DNA from: Trichostrongylus colubriformis
Lineage: Eukaryota; Nematoda; Chromadorea; Rhabditida; Trichostrongylidae
Assembly (NCBI GenBank): GCA_963978905.1
Contig: OZ022257.1
Span: forward strand, 23,079,274-23,143,273
Length of the DNA: 64,000 nucleotides
Reading direction: 5' to 3'
Under the pieces are notes generated by a model. The model had not been told where the DNA came from. It saw only the letters and a program-made list of their open reading frames with translations, and did no database searches. Of this stretch, positions 33,573 to 46,944 are shown one piece after another; the first letter of the stretch is position 1, and each line of letters starts with the position of its first letter. A program made the position numbers and the translations under genes.

Positions 33573-36500
33573 TAACGCTGTGGAGCAGTTCACTTTTATT
33601 CCTCCAAACTCCTCGGTAAAAGTGACGATTTTTTCGAGATGAGTTCCTCTTGCTTCTGCTTTACGGGCACTGCTCTTGGGCTCTAGCGCTGGTGAAGAGG
33701 TCGTAACTCAATGCCTTGCTGAGTTGCGTTCAAATTTATAGCATGTCTTCTTATTTTCTCTAGATTCAAAAGATTACTTTTTTTCGGAACTTCTTGAAGT
33801 TCAAATATCAATTATACATAAGTTTGTGGAGATAAACTATTATAAGTAATAAAATAATTTTACGAGAACTAAGGTCCGATTTTCGTGTGGAACTGAGTCA
33901 TGGAAAAGGAGGAATTGATAGAAATATTCTAAACGTACTCCTACAACTCACAGTGCATATGGGAAGGAGTAAATCCCACGGAAAATGTGCTCAAAGTTAC
34001 GTGACCTTACAGTGTCATAGCTATGCCGATCTGATCTCGTGGAGCTTTTCATGACCAGTAATTGTTTGCATTATTTTCCGTAAAATATGGTTTTCGAAAG
34101 CTCCTAACTGAAAATTGCCTTTTGTGGTAACCGCAGATGCAAAAAAATAAAGTATTCACTATTCCATCGCAACATTTTCATAACTGGTTGGAGTTGTGGC
34201 TTTTCAAAAACAAGAACTTGGGTTGCTTGTTAGTGTTGAACTCGAGACGAATGACGATTCTCATGTGGATTTGGTTATTTTGAGCAGAAAAAACAGAAGT
34301 GACAAAATTCTATTTGCCCATAAATCACAGAGTTTAACACGGCTCGTCTTTCAGCGTTGACAGAAATACTTGTTTCGCACAGTGGCATGGTGAACGTCGA
34401 TCATCGTTGTTGACTCAAGAAGTCTGTCACCACAGGAGTGGTCTCTAGACACACTGCGAGGGCCGGATGATCCGAATTTCACCTCCTCCTGATAACACCT
34501 ATGTGGTCTCTCCATGCCAATACCCGTAGTCAGGGTGAATTTTGCATGCGTGACGTTCACTAGGCCGCCAAACACGTAGATTCGTGAGCCATTTTCCATG
34601 GGTCAAATTGTCGCCCTTGTATTTGTTAGGAAACTACTGTGGCAAGAGAAAGAAAGGAGAACAGGAAAAATATACCATATTGAAGAGCTTAGGGCGGAGG
34701 TGGCGTGGTCACGGGTGGCGCACACCCCACTCTCACGGTGCGAGGATCAAATCCCGCATCAACGTCCGCCCAGGTCAAGCATGCCTTCTATCCCTTCGGG
34801 GTCGGTAAATTGGTACCACATTCGTCTGGAAGGGTAAAAGCACTGACTTGTGCATCGGCTGGCCACCGCAAGTCATTGTATAGGCCACATCACATTCATC
34901 AGCCATCACGATCCTGAATGGAACTAGAATGCACGGCGCATCCCAAGAAGGGACTGATTAACGTCAAAAACCTTATCCTTTTATTGAAGAGCTTCGAGTT
35001 TTAAAGAGACGATATGTGACGAAGCATGCGCTGAAAAACGCGTCTTGGCATTTTTGGAAACCCCCCGCACTCTTTTGGTACTTCTTTGCGAACTGCAACC
35101 GTCACTCATTTCCGAACTGCTCTGACAATGAGAACGTCTCAACGTTCGCGGCTGGCTGGTACAGTCCACTGCCGTTTGCGTCCACTTTTCATGGCCTGAG
35201 GGGCGAAAGGAAAGGAGTGAGACAAAGCGTGACCTGTCATTCTGTTCCTTCTCTACTGTTGTTCTGGTGACCACCTCCACTTATTCCACAAGCTGCTAAA
35301 CCTACCCCAATGATTTTCAAGTCCTGTCTACAAATATCATGTGTATCAATATCAAATGCTCTCACTAAAAAGCTGAGGTATGAGAAAATGTTTGGCCCAA
35401 GATGGAACATAAACCTCCCCTTCCGTGGCTTTTGGTCACCATAGGTCGATATGACAAGTGTATCAGCGGAAGAAAGAGATCAAAGAAAATATGCGAGGAA
35501 GGGTTGTGACAATGCACGGCTGCTTTCTCACAAGGCCGAACATTTTCTCTTGTAAATATGCAATAAGTTTAAATTTTTTCGCCTCTTTCAATAATTAATG
35601 CTGCCTCCCATAACGGTGCATCGACAAGAAAATGGGGGTCTGTAGTAGTACCGCAATAGTGCAGGAACTGTTTGTGTGGCGGTTTTGCTGAAGCAGATCC
35701 GTTTTTCTGTGTGAAGACACACCTTGCGACAATTACGGTGGTTCATTCGCCTCCGTCTGCAGATGTACTGCTACTTTTATGGCAAGGTCGCACACTTTGC
35801 GACAAGCTATAAGGGCATTCACACAGCGTCTCTACTGCCACACCACACACGGATGTTGAAGACAGCTAGAGCTCAAATTTTTATGATCGAAGCTGTTTTT
35901 TTTCTGCTTCTTCTTCTTCTGTCATAGGCCAGCTATAATCCCTGATTTCATTGAACGTGATAACCTTTTAACAATTAGGTTAACGCTCAAAGCCCATTCG
36001 AAGTGACACAAGTCTTACAAAAGCACAAATATTTGCCCGAGAATCCGATTCATACGCACACTTTCTGTTCGTGTATCCATTATTCAGTGAAGGTTTGTTG
36101 CAGCCCATTCTACGATTTGTCCTCATGCGATCCCAGCTGACTCTTCAGGGTAGCTGGCTTTCAGATGTATGCAGAATGAAACAAACGTGATCAATAGTGG
36201 TCATGAATCACTCGCTCCCTGTGGAATGATTTTGCGCATCACTGAGTTACATCGTGGTTGGACAGCAGATTTTCAGCATTAATTTCTACTGGACCGATTT
36301 TAGCAATGAATTTTCGTGGAGCTTGGTGAGCTTGTCATACCAGCATACGACAAAGCCTTTCCAGAACTGCGCAGGTTACATCAAAGTTGAGTGATGTGGG
36401 TGTGTGAGTCTGAATGCGGTCCGGTTTCGAAGTATTCCTAAACATCACCATTGGGATTCAACACTTCTTGTGGGGATTGTAATTTGTCGAGGAACATTCC

Positions 36501-39500
36501 ACAATCAACTGTGTAAAGTTCCTGCGCTTCGGGCAGGCTGATAGCTTCAGGGGTGCTATTGCAATGGAGTGCATCCCACTGTGGACGCTTTTTCTGTCTA
36601 AATGAAGCCTATATGGGAAAGGATCCTCTTCTTCCTCCACAAAAGCTTAGGCAGAAATATGTGTTAAAGTGTGCGGATTGACCCCTTAGGGATGGTTATG
36701 GGTGCTGCTTTTTATAAAATGTCTCCCTCATCGCGATAGCACCATTTCAGGGTCCAGTAATCCTTCCAATCCCACCTCGTGACTAGATTCTGCCACCGCT
36801 CAATGGCCATATATTGTTAGTTGTTGGCAAGAAGGGAAGAGATTATATCGCTGAGTTTGTGTGAGGACCTCAGTACAATCACAAGTACAAGTGTCATAGA
36901 AACACCCAGCTTCGCCCGCTTCTTGTTCTACATTAGCTGTAGATTGAGTTTCTAACGTTGAAGCTCCCTTTCACCGGTATCGAACAATTTTTTCAGCCTC
37001 TTTCATGAGCAGACTATTTAACTCCTTAACTTTACTTTCGGGCTTGTGATCCTAAAACGATTGCGCTCGCCTAAAGTGAGGCGTGCACACCGTCATCGGT
37101 TCAGGGTCCACTCAGCATGGTACCCTTAACTCGCACCCATCGCGTTGCTCCCCAGACGCCGCCACGTTAAATTTCTGTACTAACACCACACACTCAGATT
37201 GTGGTGGCTAGTACCTCCAAGGTCTTAATAAGACCCAAAGCAGTGGGCAGAAGTTCATGATTGGCCATTAAAAACCCTTAACAAAAGAACACGCATCAAA
37301 GATCGGAGCATTCCGTAATGGGATCTGGAAGGTATCCGTGGGCGGCTTTCCCATATGAAGTTTCGGCAGTTGAACAGTTGAAAAGATTGTCGACCACTGC
37401 GCTATCTGCCGCACCCAGCACTTGTGTCTCTGTTTAGCACCGATTATGCAGAAGGCAAGTTTTTCCGCCATCCCATCTGCGGTTGCAAGATGTGTTCCAC
37501 AGATTCGTTCCTCCTTCGATCTCTTCCTGGTCCACTCTGCATCTCACTTATCGCTGTTTTACGAGGTTTTTAAGTGGAACATGATCTGACGAAAATGGAT
37601 AAGATGAATTAATCAGAACGTGAAAGACCTGGAAGAGGCTTCAGTTTGTACCTGCCGATGATCTCTGGTCGAACTATCAGTTGAACCCCGGCAGTGAAGG
37701 GAAAATTGAAATGAGCATGCAGCTGTTCTCTGTCATGTTCGGTTGCCGGTCAAAAGTGTAGCTGAGGATGTTATTCAGTGGAAACCATCAAGGACAGCCA
37801 ACAAAAAACCACAAATAAAGGCGAAAACCAGAAAAAACGGCGCCCCAATTCATCACCTATTTCGGGTTCAAAGGAACCATCTACTAAATTTAATCTTCTC
37901 TGTTACCCATGTATTTATGTTGTATTTGCTTATCAAGGGTCACACGAAAACCAAGAATCGGGATGTGACATCTCCTTAAAGACAGTGACATGGTTAATGT
38001 GGGTAATGAGAACTCCTGAACTGGGTCACGCAAATGAAAGCTATCGGTCTGAGGAGTCTTTGGAGACTTTGTGTGTCGAAATTTCCGATGAGAAAGAGAA
38101 GTTCCGGTCTTTATAATTGCCGCCTTCTTCAACAGCTGCCGCTTGTTTTATCCCAGCCCGCCACTTTTTCCGACCCGGCCCGCCCCTTTCAGGCGAGGAG
38201 GGCCTTAACTCCCGGGTTTTAGACCGTTTCACTCCGTATCTTTGTTCACGTTTGTACTGTTGAGCCCGACCTTCTTTGATGATCTTTCCATATGCAGCCC
38301 TGATTACCCCTATAACTTCCTTTGAGGCGACGCCCGACGGGGTGAGCAGCCCGAAGGTGCCGAATTCCCGAGGACCCTAGGAGCAAACACATCACAGTCA
38401 CCTGGTCAGATGCGCAGAATTAGAAGCAAATCATCATTGGGTAATTGTGCTCTGCCAGCGATGACTTTTGCAGTGTTGCTTTGCGGGAATTCAGAGAAGT
38501 TGCTCTTCTTCCAGATGTCGCTTTCTACTTTGGAACAAAGAAAATTTATCGGTTTTTAAATGTTTCTGTTCACGTATAGTGTCCATAGAGTGATCCTAAG
38601 AAATTTAGAATCATGGATCTTCCGTGGACGAAATTTAACCCTTGAGATCATTAGCCAGCTATCAACAATTGAAAACACTGCAGCAGTTTTCGACTCCATA
38701 ACGCTACTTTTTGAGGACGTTCACGTTTTTCTCCTTACACTTTGTGTTTGGAAACCTGACTGCTCCGGTTACAAACGACTGTCGCAATATTTCAGGTGGT
38801 GACGTCTTGTAAGCAATCTTATTGTCATTCTAATGTATGCTTCGGGAAAAACGATCTAATAATCGAACCGCCTTTTACGTCGTAGTCGATTAAACAATGT
38901 CGTCGGGTACTAAGGAGAAACGAGAAACAGAAGAAAAGAACATAACAAAGGAAAAATGCAGGAAACGCAATTATAACAGGGAAAGAAAACGAAATTGGTT
39001 AGATAGGGAGCAGGGTCATGGGTCGGGAAATCCTCAGGAGATGGTCGTATAATTTTGGAATGGAAAATAAAGGGGTCGTGTACGGGATTACAAAAGACGT
39101 AATCTGGGTAGAAAAAAAGAAAATCCTTAGCGACCACCCCTTTTTATTCCGGATTCATGGGATGTCCTTTAAAAAAAGACTAAACTGACAATCAATAATC
39201 ATACTTAGTGACAGATAGTAATAGCCATGATTAGCGGTTAGAGACCTTTGGAGAACGTCTTGAGTACAGCAGAACAGATATACTGGAAAGCGTTAAACGG
39301 GCTGGAGGGGGAGGGGAGCGTATTTCCCAGAAGTTGCATTTCACACCAGGTTTGATCATGCTCGTGTGATGCACACGGATTAGTGGAAAGGTGAATATCG
39401 CAGCACATGAAAAGGAAAGATAATGAATAAAATCAGAAACTGATTGCATCAACCTCTAAATACTTTATGTTTTGAGCTTCCCATGTAATGAAATGATTGT

Positions 39501-40740
39501 GTCACCTTTTTAAGGTAAATATTTAACTCTAAACAATGAAGGATTGTAGTGAAATATGCATTAATATGGTCTTCACCCAGCGTTAAGTGATTAGCTGATA
39601 AGAAATCTCAAGGGTGGGAGGGTCTCGTAGCAAGGAGATAGATTAATTCCCGTTTCGCATGTGCCCTTAGATTGGAACCGTCTTATTTTACGTCATTAGT
39701 TGTTGTTGATGTTGTCCTAGTGTCAACTCATTAGAAGGTTCCAGCCGCTGAAAACAAGAATGGAGACGCTTTTTCACTCTTCATCGAATTTTACACGCAT
39801 ACACGCCTTTGCAGATGCCCTTGTAAGGGAAGTCTACGCGGTCAGTCGTGGAATAGGCCCTAAAAGCTATCTTGGCCCTTATCATATGCTCTTAAAGGCA
39901 TGGTTGCGATAATGTAAATGTATTGGAAGGGCATCTTTGTCTAAAAAAAGCTCCAAATCGACGGTGTACTGTGCCCTCTGAGGCCATTCCATGACTCATC
40001 GAAATTGTTGCTAGCGCTATGTTGTAAACTTAACAAAAGTATCATTGAAGTTTCCGAACAGTCGCAAAGCTTTCCTGGAAGCGCTAGAAATCAAAGTTCA
40101 TGATTTAACAATTTCTAGAAATTTCCTTATAACACATCTACCTTCTTCTCGATTATGCACATGCTTCCCTTTGCCTTAGTATTGTGAGTTCTTCCACACT
40201 CAGTAGAGAGTCTCGCTAATTACGCAACACATTTAATGGAAATTGGCTAAAATTCAATATCCACCCTTAAGACCTGTGAAGTGACCCTTAAGACCCATGC
40301 CTTAACGATTTTTGCATTTGAACCATTAGAAAGTTCAACTCTCCTCGAATTCTACGATTCACTTTCAGTGTCCTATGAATGGCATACTCGAATATGTACT
40401 TCAAATTCTGTATTCTTTGTCACAACTGTCATTCGAAAAATTACGAGACTGCATAGCCCTACCCGTTCCCAATAGGCATCCAGCAATTCAGGCAGTGTGG
40501 GGAAATAGCATCGAATTGGTGATCACATTGAATGCAGTGGCTGGACACTCGTGAAAAAAGCTCACTAATTCAGGAATGGCTCTTTGGCAATACCCTACGT
40601 GTACCAGCTTTTTACACGAATGGCAGAATATGTCTAGATCTTTAATAATAGCTCAACACAACCCCCCCCCCCCTAAATACAGAACGCTCGTCAGTCTGTC
40701 CCTTTGTCACTCCTTTGTCAGTCCCTCCGTCTGTCACGAA
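33573..40740. other. Intergenic stretch without a recognised gene
   Basis: Apart from the tRNA-like segment, a weak dispersed-repeat copy near 37081-37145 and a repeat block at 37993-38060 (matching 331-400), I see no gene. Open frames here are short, overlap on both strands and lack domain signatures. Confidence 0.45.
34692..34771 (+). repeat. tRNA-like sequence, possibly the head of a SINE
   Basis: GGGCGGA at 34692 pairs with TCCGCCC at 34765-34771. Between them lie a TGGCGTGGTCACGGG A-box-like segment and a B-box-like GGATCAAATCC. Seven extra bases sit between the T-arm and the acceptor stem and the D arm is poor, so it is not a normal tRNA. It could be a tRNA-derived SINE head. Confidence 0.3.
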
Positions 40741-40752
40741 ATTAGGTATTAT

Positions 40753-41138
40753 ATGAAAAACGACCCGTGGAGATGGGGTCAACTGTGGGATGGGGAGGGC
40801 ATGAGATAAGCAGTAAATAGCACACATGGACCAAGTTAAGTTCCGCCCACGATGGGCGGGCCCAGCGCTGAATCTTCCGTTTCCAGCCTAAAAATTGTTG
40901 ATTGCGCTCGAATGTGCTCCAAACATTAGGAGAAGACGGATTTAGGTCAGCGATGACTTTTTGAAGGTCACGGAAGAATCCTGAACACGTTGGGCGGGGC
41001 ATTTATCGGTGGGCGGAACTTCGTTGTTACTTGAAAAACGATCTGTGAAGGTAGGAACTAATTTGGGATGGGTAGGGCATGGAACAGAAGTAAAGACCAC
41101 ACGTGGACCAAGTTGAGCTCCTCCCACGGTGGGCGGAG
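40753..41138. repeat. Direct repeat of about 108 bp, period 278 bp
   Basis: 40753-40860 and 41031-41138 align from TGAAAAACGAYCYGTG through gggatggg, agggcatg and GGACCAAGTT to CCCACGRTGGGCGG. The two copies are diverged. The GC-rich ends contain a small palindrome (cccacgatgggcggg). It is probably a transposon or satellite remnant. Confidence 0.65.
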
Positions 41139-42789
41139 CGTGAACCGCAATACTTTGTTCTCGAGAAAAAGAGCGATTTCGATCGACCCACTGGCGCACA
41201 TGGTGTTTCACGTACGGTAGTGCGCGCCAACCAACTGGTCACTGTGCTTGGCGATGCTATGCAATCGACAGTAGTTACTGATACAGTAGGGGTTAGGTAG
41301 ATGTTGAAAAGGGATTGTGTTGCGTCTCCGCAGGTGTGGGGCAACGACCGTTTTCTTCGCCACGTCGGTGTGCCTTGGATGGAAGCTCTGGTTGATGAAT
41401 ATTCAAAGAAGGAGGTGTCGTATTTTAACCTGCAAAGGGAGTGTGTCGTATCTCAAGTGCGCCGGTCGAGAAGACGTCAGCAACCTCCCGAAACCTTTGG
41501 AGACAAGGAAAAGTGGCATAACAGAATATGTTTATCGATTGAGACGTCAGTTTCACGACACGTACCAAATCATTCTGAGAGTAGGCTCAGGGGAAAGGGG
41601 AGGGGGGAGGGGAGTGAGGTTATTTCGCTCAAAAATTCTCTGCTGTGTAATGCTCGATTATGATCTGGGAACTGTTTTGCGGTTTCTGATTAGCGGTTTT
41701 ACTGCACATGCTTTAAATGAGATAGTGTTATGTGTAGCAGTAGAAATGAGAAAGGCATGCTTTTTTTTCTTTTTTTTTTCAAAGTCTAGGACTTGATTAC
41801 GTTGTCGGATTTGCGCGGCCCAGCCTACCTAGGACTTTAATATGTTGGCCTGCAGCCTACAGGTACGCGTGGGTGTGATCGATACTGCAGCGATGGAAAG
41901 CGCCAGGATAGACGTCCGTCGCAATCGCATCATTAGCATGACCCAGTTCTCGGGTGCTGAACCATTTTACTTCATTTTCTTCACAGTAGTACTGCTGAGT
42001 ACTCTTACCTCAGTCTTCAGTAACCTACTAAATTATCCCTGTGTTTGTCTCTTTCTACCTCACGGTACTATATGCTAGATGTATTGGCGTCATATCGCGA
42101 TCCAGCTAGATATTTTTGAAACGGCATCTAGCTTTGAGGAATAGATCCATGTTTCTTTTGGTTCTACAGAACTCTCTTCAGACATGAAACTATAGTAAGA
42201 CTTTCCCATCTGGGCTTGTTTTCGCCTATCAAACTCGTGAGTAAACCCTTGAAAAGGAAATTAGAGCCTCTAAGGTGTGTGGCAGAGGAGCGAAAAAGCG
42301 AAACCAAAATTTCGAAATAGAGTAAAGGGGTACTTCTCTCATCGTTGCCGGTGGGTTGTGTTTCTTCGGGGCGCTGTGTCACTGATGCATCGATCAGAGT
42401 TGCGCGGATCCATTATGCGTTGTTGTCGTACGCAGGACATAACGCGCTGCTTGGAGGCGGAGGAGACGCAGAGAGACGGGCTGCTCTGGGAGAACTCTAC
42501 TGAGTGAGTCGCTATATGCACGTTTTCGACCGCAAATGACCGACCGTCAACTTGAAATTCTTTTTCATGGTATACATAGTTCCACTTTCAGCGAACTGAG
42601 ATAGTCTAAACCTTGGTTTGGAGACCATATGTTTGCTGGTAATGGCTTCAGAAATGAGTTGCAAGAGCTGAGTAGGGTAGAAAGGAAACCTTGAAGGGTT
42701 GAATAAGAGCATCTAGCTCTCGCTTTTGCCATGGATTCGAGCATGGCCTGTGCTCATGGCGAATCAGATAAGCGACCGAACATGAATTA

Positions 42790-44171
42790 TTGGGTTGAGG
42801 AATAAGTCCCCGCCGTTTTTTTCAATCCCGTTTTTCACATTGTTCCCTCCATCTTTTGACAAAGCTTATATATGATTTCGATACAGCTTTTTCTGCTCTA
42901 CAAAATGATACTATCTGTTTTTTGATTCCTTCGACTACCTAATATTTACGAGCTTTGGAAATGAAGTAAGCTGAAGGCAAAAAATTGGCACTTGCGTACC
43001 TCATCTTTCTCTTCTGCCATCTAGATTAAAAAATGTATGTGTATATGTTTTCGATAGAGCTTTTTCAGCTCTACATAATAGTACCACTCTTTATTCAAAT
43101 CGTTCAAGTTTTTGCTGTTTTTAAGACTCACAAATCCAGTACTCGCAAAAGTGTGCACTTTCGTTATCTCCTTTTCCTCGCCTAACATCGAGATTAGAGA
43201 GGATGTGCATGTATGCATTCGATAGAGATTTTTTTGCTTTACAAGATGAAACCACCCGTCTTCCAAATCCTTTCATATTTTATCATGTAGGAATAAGTTT
43301 CCACGTGTTTTTCAATTCAAAATTGCGTAATGGAAATGAATTTTTTGGCAGAGTGTCTTGTATCATTCGATAGAGCTCTTTTCGCTCTACAAGATAGTAC
43401 TCACAGTTTTTGTTCAAGTAAATTTTTGTTGTTTTTTAGATCGTTTGAAAGTCGACGAAATCGAGCATTTTCGTCACATAGGGTCGAAAATAGTCGATTT
43501 CGTCGACTTTTGAATCATCTAAAAAAGGGCAAAAATTAATTCGAATAAAAACCCTGAACATTCCCTTGTAGAGCAAGGAGAGCTCTATCGAATGATACAA
43601 GACACTCTGCCAAAAAAAATCATTTCCATTACGCAATTTTGAATTGAAAAACACGTGGAAACTTATTCCTACATGCTAAAATATGAGAGGATACAAAATT
43701 GGAGTAGTATCGTCTTATAGAGCAAAAAAATCTCTATCGAATGCATATATGCGCATCCTCTCTAATCTCGATGGTAGAGAGGAAGAGATAATAACGAAAC
43801 TGCTTACTTTTGCGAGTACTGCATTTGTCAGACTTTGTGAGCAACAGCAAAAAGTTGAGCGATTCGAATAAAAAGTAGTACCATTTTGTAGAGCTGAAAA
43901 AGCTCTATCGAAATCATACACACGTACATTTTTCAGTCTCGATGGCAGAGGAGAAAGATGAGGTGCGCAAGTGCCAATTTTTTGCCTTCTGCTTACTTCA
44001 TTTCCAAAGCTCGTAAATATTAGGTAGTGGAAGGAATCAAAAAACTGATTGTAGCATTTGTAAAGCAGAAAAAGCTCTATCGAAAACATATATAAGCTTT
44101 GTCAAAAGATGAAGGGAACAATGTGAAAAACGGGATTAAAAAAAACGGCGGGGACTTATTCCTCAACCCAA
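42790..44171. mobile_element. 1.4-kb foldback (near-complete palindrome) with TA target duplication
   Basis: TTGGGTTGAGGAATAAGTCC at 42790 is repeated in reverse complement ending at 44171, with TA on both sides (42788-42789, 44172-44173). The whole element reads as two arms of about 690 nt meeting near 43480. Each arm also holds about four diverged units containing TCGATAGAGCTTTTTCNGCT (near 42877, 43049, 43217 and 43364 on the left), spaced about 150-170 bp. No transposase is encoded. The TA target suggests mobilisation by a Tc1/mariner enzyme. Transcription through it would give a long double-stranded RNA. Confidence 0.85.
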
Positions 44172-44173
44172 TA

Positions 44174-45007
44174 GAAGAGAGACAGGAATGGGAAGAGGGA
44201 TTAAACGAGAAACCACAAAAGCCATGCAAGCACGTTTCTCCCACAACGTAGAGAATACCGAGGGGGTGAATGAAAAGCCGCTAATACATATCTTCCACAG
44301 TTCTAAACACCATGTTTGCGTTCGGTGGTACCGGTTGCTAATTCACGGAGAAGTTTGTTCCATTCAGCTTATCGTGGAATGCATCTTCAAGTCAGTTTTC
44401 TGAACTTTCAGGAAACACTCAATCCTACCGCAGATTGGAGGAAAAGCCTAGGCCCGTCAGCGGTGCTTCCCTTCAGCGTACTGTGTTCGTCCTAGTAGAT
44501 TTGGCGATCGTGTTGAGGCACCATGCAAGCATGAAGAAATGGATAATAAGGTAAATGCAGTGCTGCGGACTAGATTCCTGTCGTTCCCTGTTCTGTATAA
44601 AACTCTGGTATTTTCTGGTACATTAGGAATTAAGTAACCATTTATTTCCTTCCACTCTTCAAGTTGCTCCTACATATATCTCGGTTAATTTTTGAGGCCG
44701 TCTCACCAAAATCTCTTGGCTTGCACACCAGGAATTTGTTGGTCATGCGTTCGAAGTGTCCCCACGGTTGAAGACAACTCATCTTCAAAAGGCGCTAATA
44801 GATCAGGGCGTTTTGAAGAGCACGGTGGGCGCTAGCAAACCTTTCTCAGTGCATTAAACCTTCATTTTACCGTACGAAAATTGTAGATTCCATAGAATAG
44901 AAGTCGCTTCACGCTTCGCATCGAGTTTTCGAGCTTTTCTTGCAGCCAAACGTCCTTTCCTTTCACGACGCTACTCCGTGCAAGTTTTGGTAGCTAGGTG
45001 TATTCCC
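44174..45007. other. Gap between foldback elements
   Basis: No open frame, repeat end or RNA motif that I can name. Confidence 0.4.
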
Positions 45008-45011
45008 TTAA

Positions 45012-45495
45012 AGGCATATTCCAGGATTATTGGGATATCACATCTCCTGCCGTGGATGGATAGTTCGACCCAAGATACGTAGGCTGTACCTTTACCGAGG
45101 CGTGTGGGTCAGTTCCTGGAGCGTGCAGAGCCAAAGAATCTAGCGCAACAGCTTGGCCCCGCCCATCCCAGCCGGGGGTGTGTTGCGAGTATTCCGGTGC
45201 TTAGTGTGTGGTCAGGTCACTCAGTGGTGGGTTTACTTCACGAGACGATTGCTTGACTGCCAGTTTCAAGATCTTGACGACGTAGCTGGTTTACCTATGT
45301 CAAAGATAAGAGTCGAAGAGTAAAGCAGACCCCCGGCTGGGGTGGGTGGGGCCGAGCTGTAGCGCTGATTCTTTGGCTCTGCACGCTCCAGAAACTGATC
45401 CCCACACCTCGGTAAAGGTACAGTCTACGTGGCTTGGGTCACACTATCCATCCACGGCAGGAGATGTGATATCCCAATAATCCTGGAATATGCCT
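45012..45495. mobile_element. TTAA-flanked palindromic MITE
   Basis: AGGCATATTCCAGGATTATT at 45012 and its exact reverse complement at the right end begin two arms of about 180 nt that match closely (few differences until ccggctgggg...). Both ends are bounded by TTAA (45008-45011, 45496-45499), the target used by piggyBac-type transposases. There is no coding capacity. Confidence 0.75.
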
Positions 45496-45499
45496 TTAA

Positions 45500-45584
45500 G
45501 GCCGCGGTCATATTTTACGTGCCTGCCTCAATAGACCCGGCACCGGCGTCAATTGACGCAGACACGAAAAGTATGACAGCGGCC
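45500..45584. mobile_element. Hairpin MITE with TAA duplication (copy 2)
   Basis: An 85-bp diverged copy of the hairpin at 33487, starting GGCCGCGGTCAT and ending ATGACAGCGGCC. It is flanked by TAA at 45497-45499 and 45585-45587. The left TAA is part of the TTAA bounding the neighbouring palindrome, so it apparently landed exactly at that element's edge. Confidence 0.75.
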
Positions 45585-46166
45585 TAAGGCAGGATTTCGT
45601 GCGGCCGCACGCGGCGAACGGTACCGTGAGTGCGCGCTGTTTCTCAGCGTGCGACTGCTTACATCTCCCTTTAGTGTTTACGCCTCAATGATCATTCAGT
45701 GAATAGAATTGTTATCATGTTATCACACTACACGCCTGTCCTGCTGGCGCGCGGCCGGTCGCCCATCGTCTCTGTCTTACCTGCTCTTACCGGCTCATTC
45801 TACGTCGGCTGTCGATTCCACGTTCTGTATTCTGGCTCAGTTGCTGCGTATCAGGGACCCCCGTGTTGTGAGTACTCCTATGGCAGAGTACGAAGAAAAA
45901 GAATTTTTGCCACTTTCACAGGTCATTTCGTGTTCTTTTCCTTGCTCGGATTGCTTGTCTTGATTTCGGTGCCGATTGATCTTCTATGGTTTGGCGACAC
46001 TTCTAGTGGCTGGAAGTGATATTTTTTGTTTGATAGCCACTCTATTAGGTGTGATACAGTTCCCAACCAGAGATATGCTTAATGAAACTCCTGTGCTTCC
46101 CTGTAAAATTCAGGATGGATTGAAAAAAGGCGATTTGAGTTCGAGCCTTCGCCATCGACGGACTTT

Positions 46167-46930
46167 TTGCTCTCTGCCGATCAGCTCATCAAGGACGAAA
46201 CTATCCCTTTGCACATCCGCACGATCTTGGCGTTTCTACTGGACAGCAAGAGAGAACTGGAGGTAGTTTCAAGACGAAACTGTGAGTTAGCGATCCGTAT
46301 TGATATTATGTCTAAGAAAATTAAGTCCTTGAAAGATGAGAACCTAGTACTTCGTAGGTCACTTAATGAATGTAAATTGTCTGCACATGATCACAATATT
46401 GCTGAAGATTCTATTATTATGCCGTCTAAGGTTGATGATGATATCGATTGATGTGTCATCAACGAAGAAGTAGGGAGAAAAAGATCGATAGTGGTTGTAG
46501 GTGTACCAGAAAGTCGCAGTCGTAGGAGCTGCGATAGGGTTGTACATGATCGTAACTGTATTCAACAATTACTAGACTATCTTTCAATCGATTGTTTTCC
46601 GCTCTCAGTATATCGTATGGGGCGCCCTAGCCCAACCCATGATAGACTTCTAAAGGTTCTTCTTCCGAGCTCTTTTTTCGCGACTCTGGTGTTGAGACGA
46701 GCACCTCAATTTAAATACTTTCCGTTCAAGAAGGGGATTTTCATAAGGCCTTCTCTCCCTGAGGGGGAAAGAGAGCGGATTCGTATTGAGAGAGAGCCTG
46801 GTCTGAAAAAGAGCGTCGGCAATAAAACGACTTCCACTGGTAATAGGGATTCTATTCCTACGGAAGAGAGTCGCACATACCGCAACATTGTTGCCGATGC
46901 GGTTGAGATCGAAATGACATGTCGAACGTG
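46167..46930 (+). pseudogene. LINE ORF1 (coiled coil plus nucleic-acid-binding region), one stop
   Basis: From 46167 the frame has a heptad-like Leu/Lys/Glu coiled-coil segment (KKIKSLKDENLVLRRSLNE). After an in-frame TGA at 46449 the same frame continues with VVVGVPESRSRRSCDRVVHD, a VYRMGRP segment, LLKVLLPSSFF and IRPSLPEGERERIR. This is the pattern of RNA-binding ORF1 proteins in CR1-like LINEs (Arg-rich, with a GVPES start and a late Leu-Pro-Ser block). It would coat the LINE RNA. The 5' end could be further upstream, since 45699-46166 is open in shifting frames. Confidence 0.65.
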
Positions 46931-46944
46931 CAACTTTTCCTCGG

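Noticed and set aside
34692..34771. Functional tRNA gene
   Set aside because: Extra bases between the T-arm and acceptor stem and a poor D arm rule out a canonical tRNA.
42790..44171. CRISPR-like array, because of repeated units
   Set aside because: The units are diverged, inverted about a centre and bounded by a TA-duplicated TIR; no spacers, and the context is eukaryotic.
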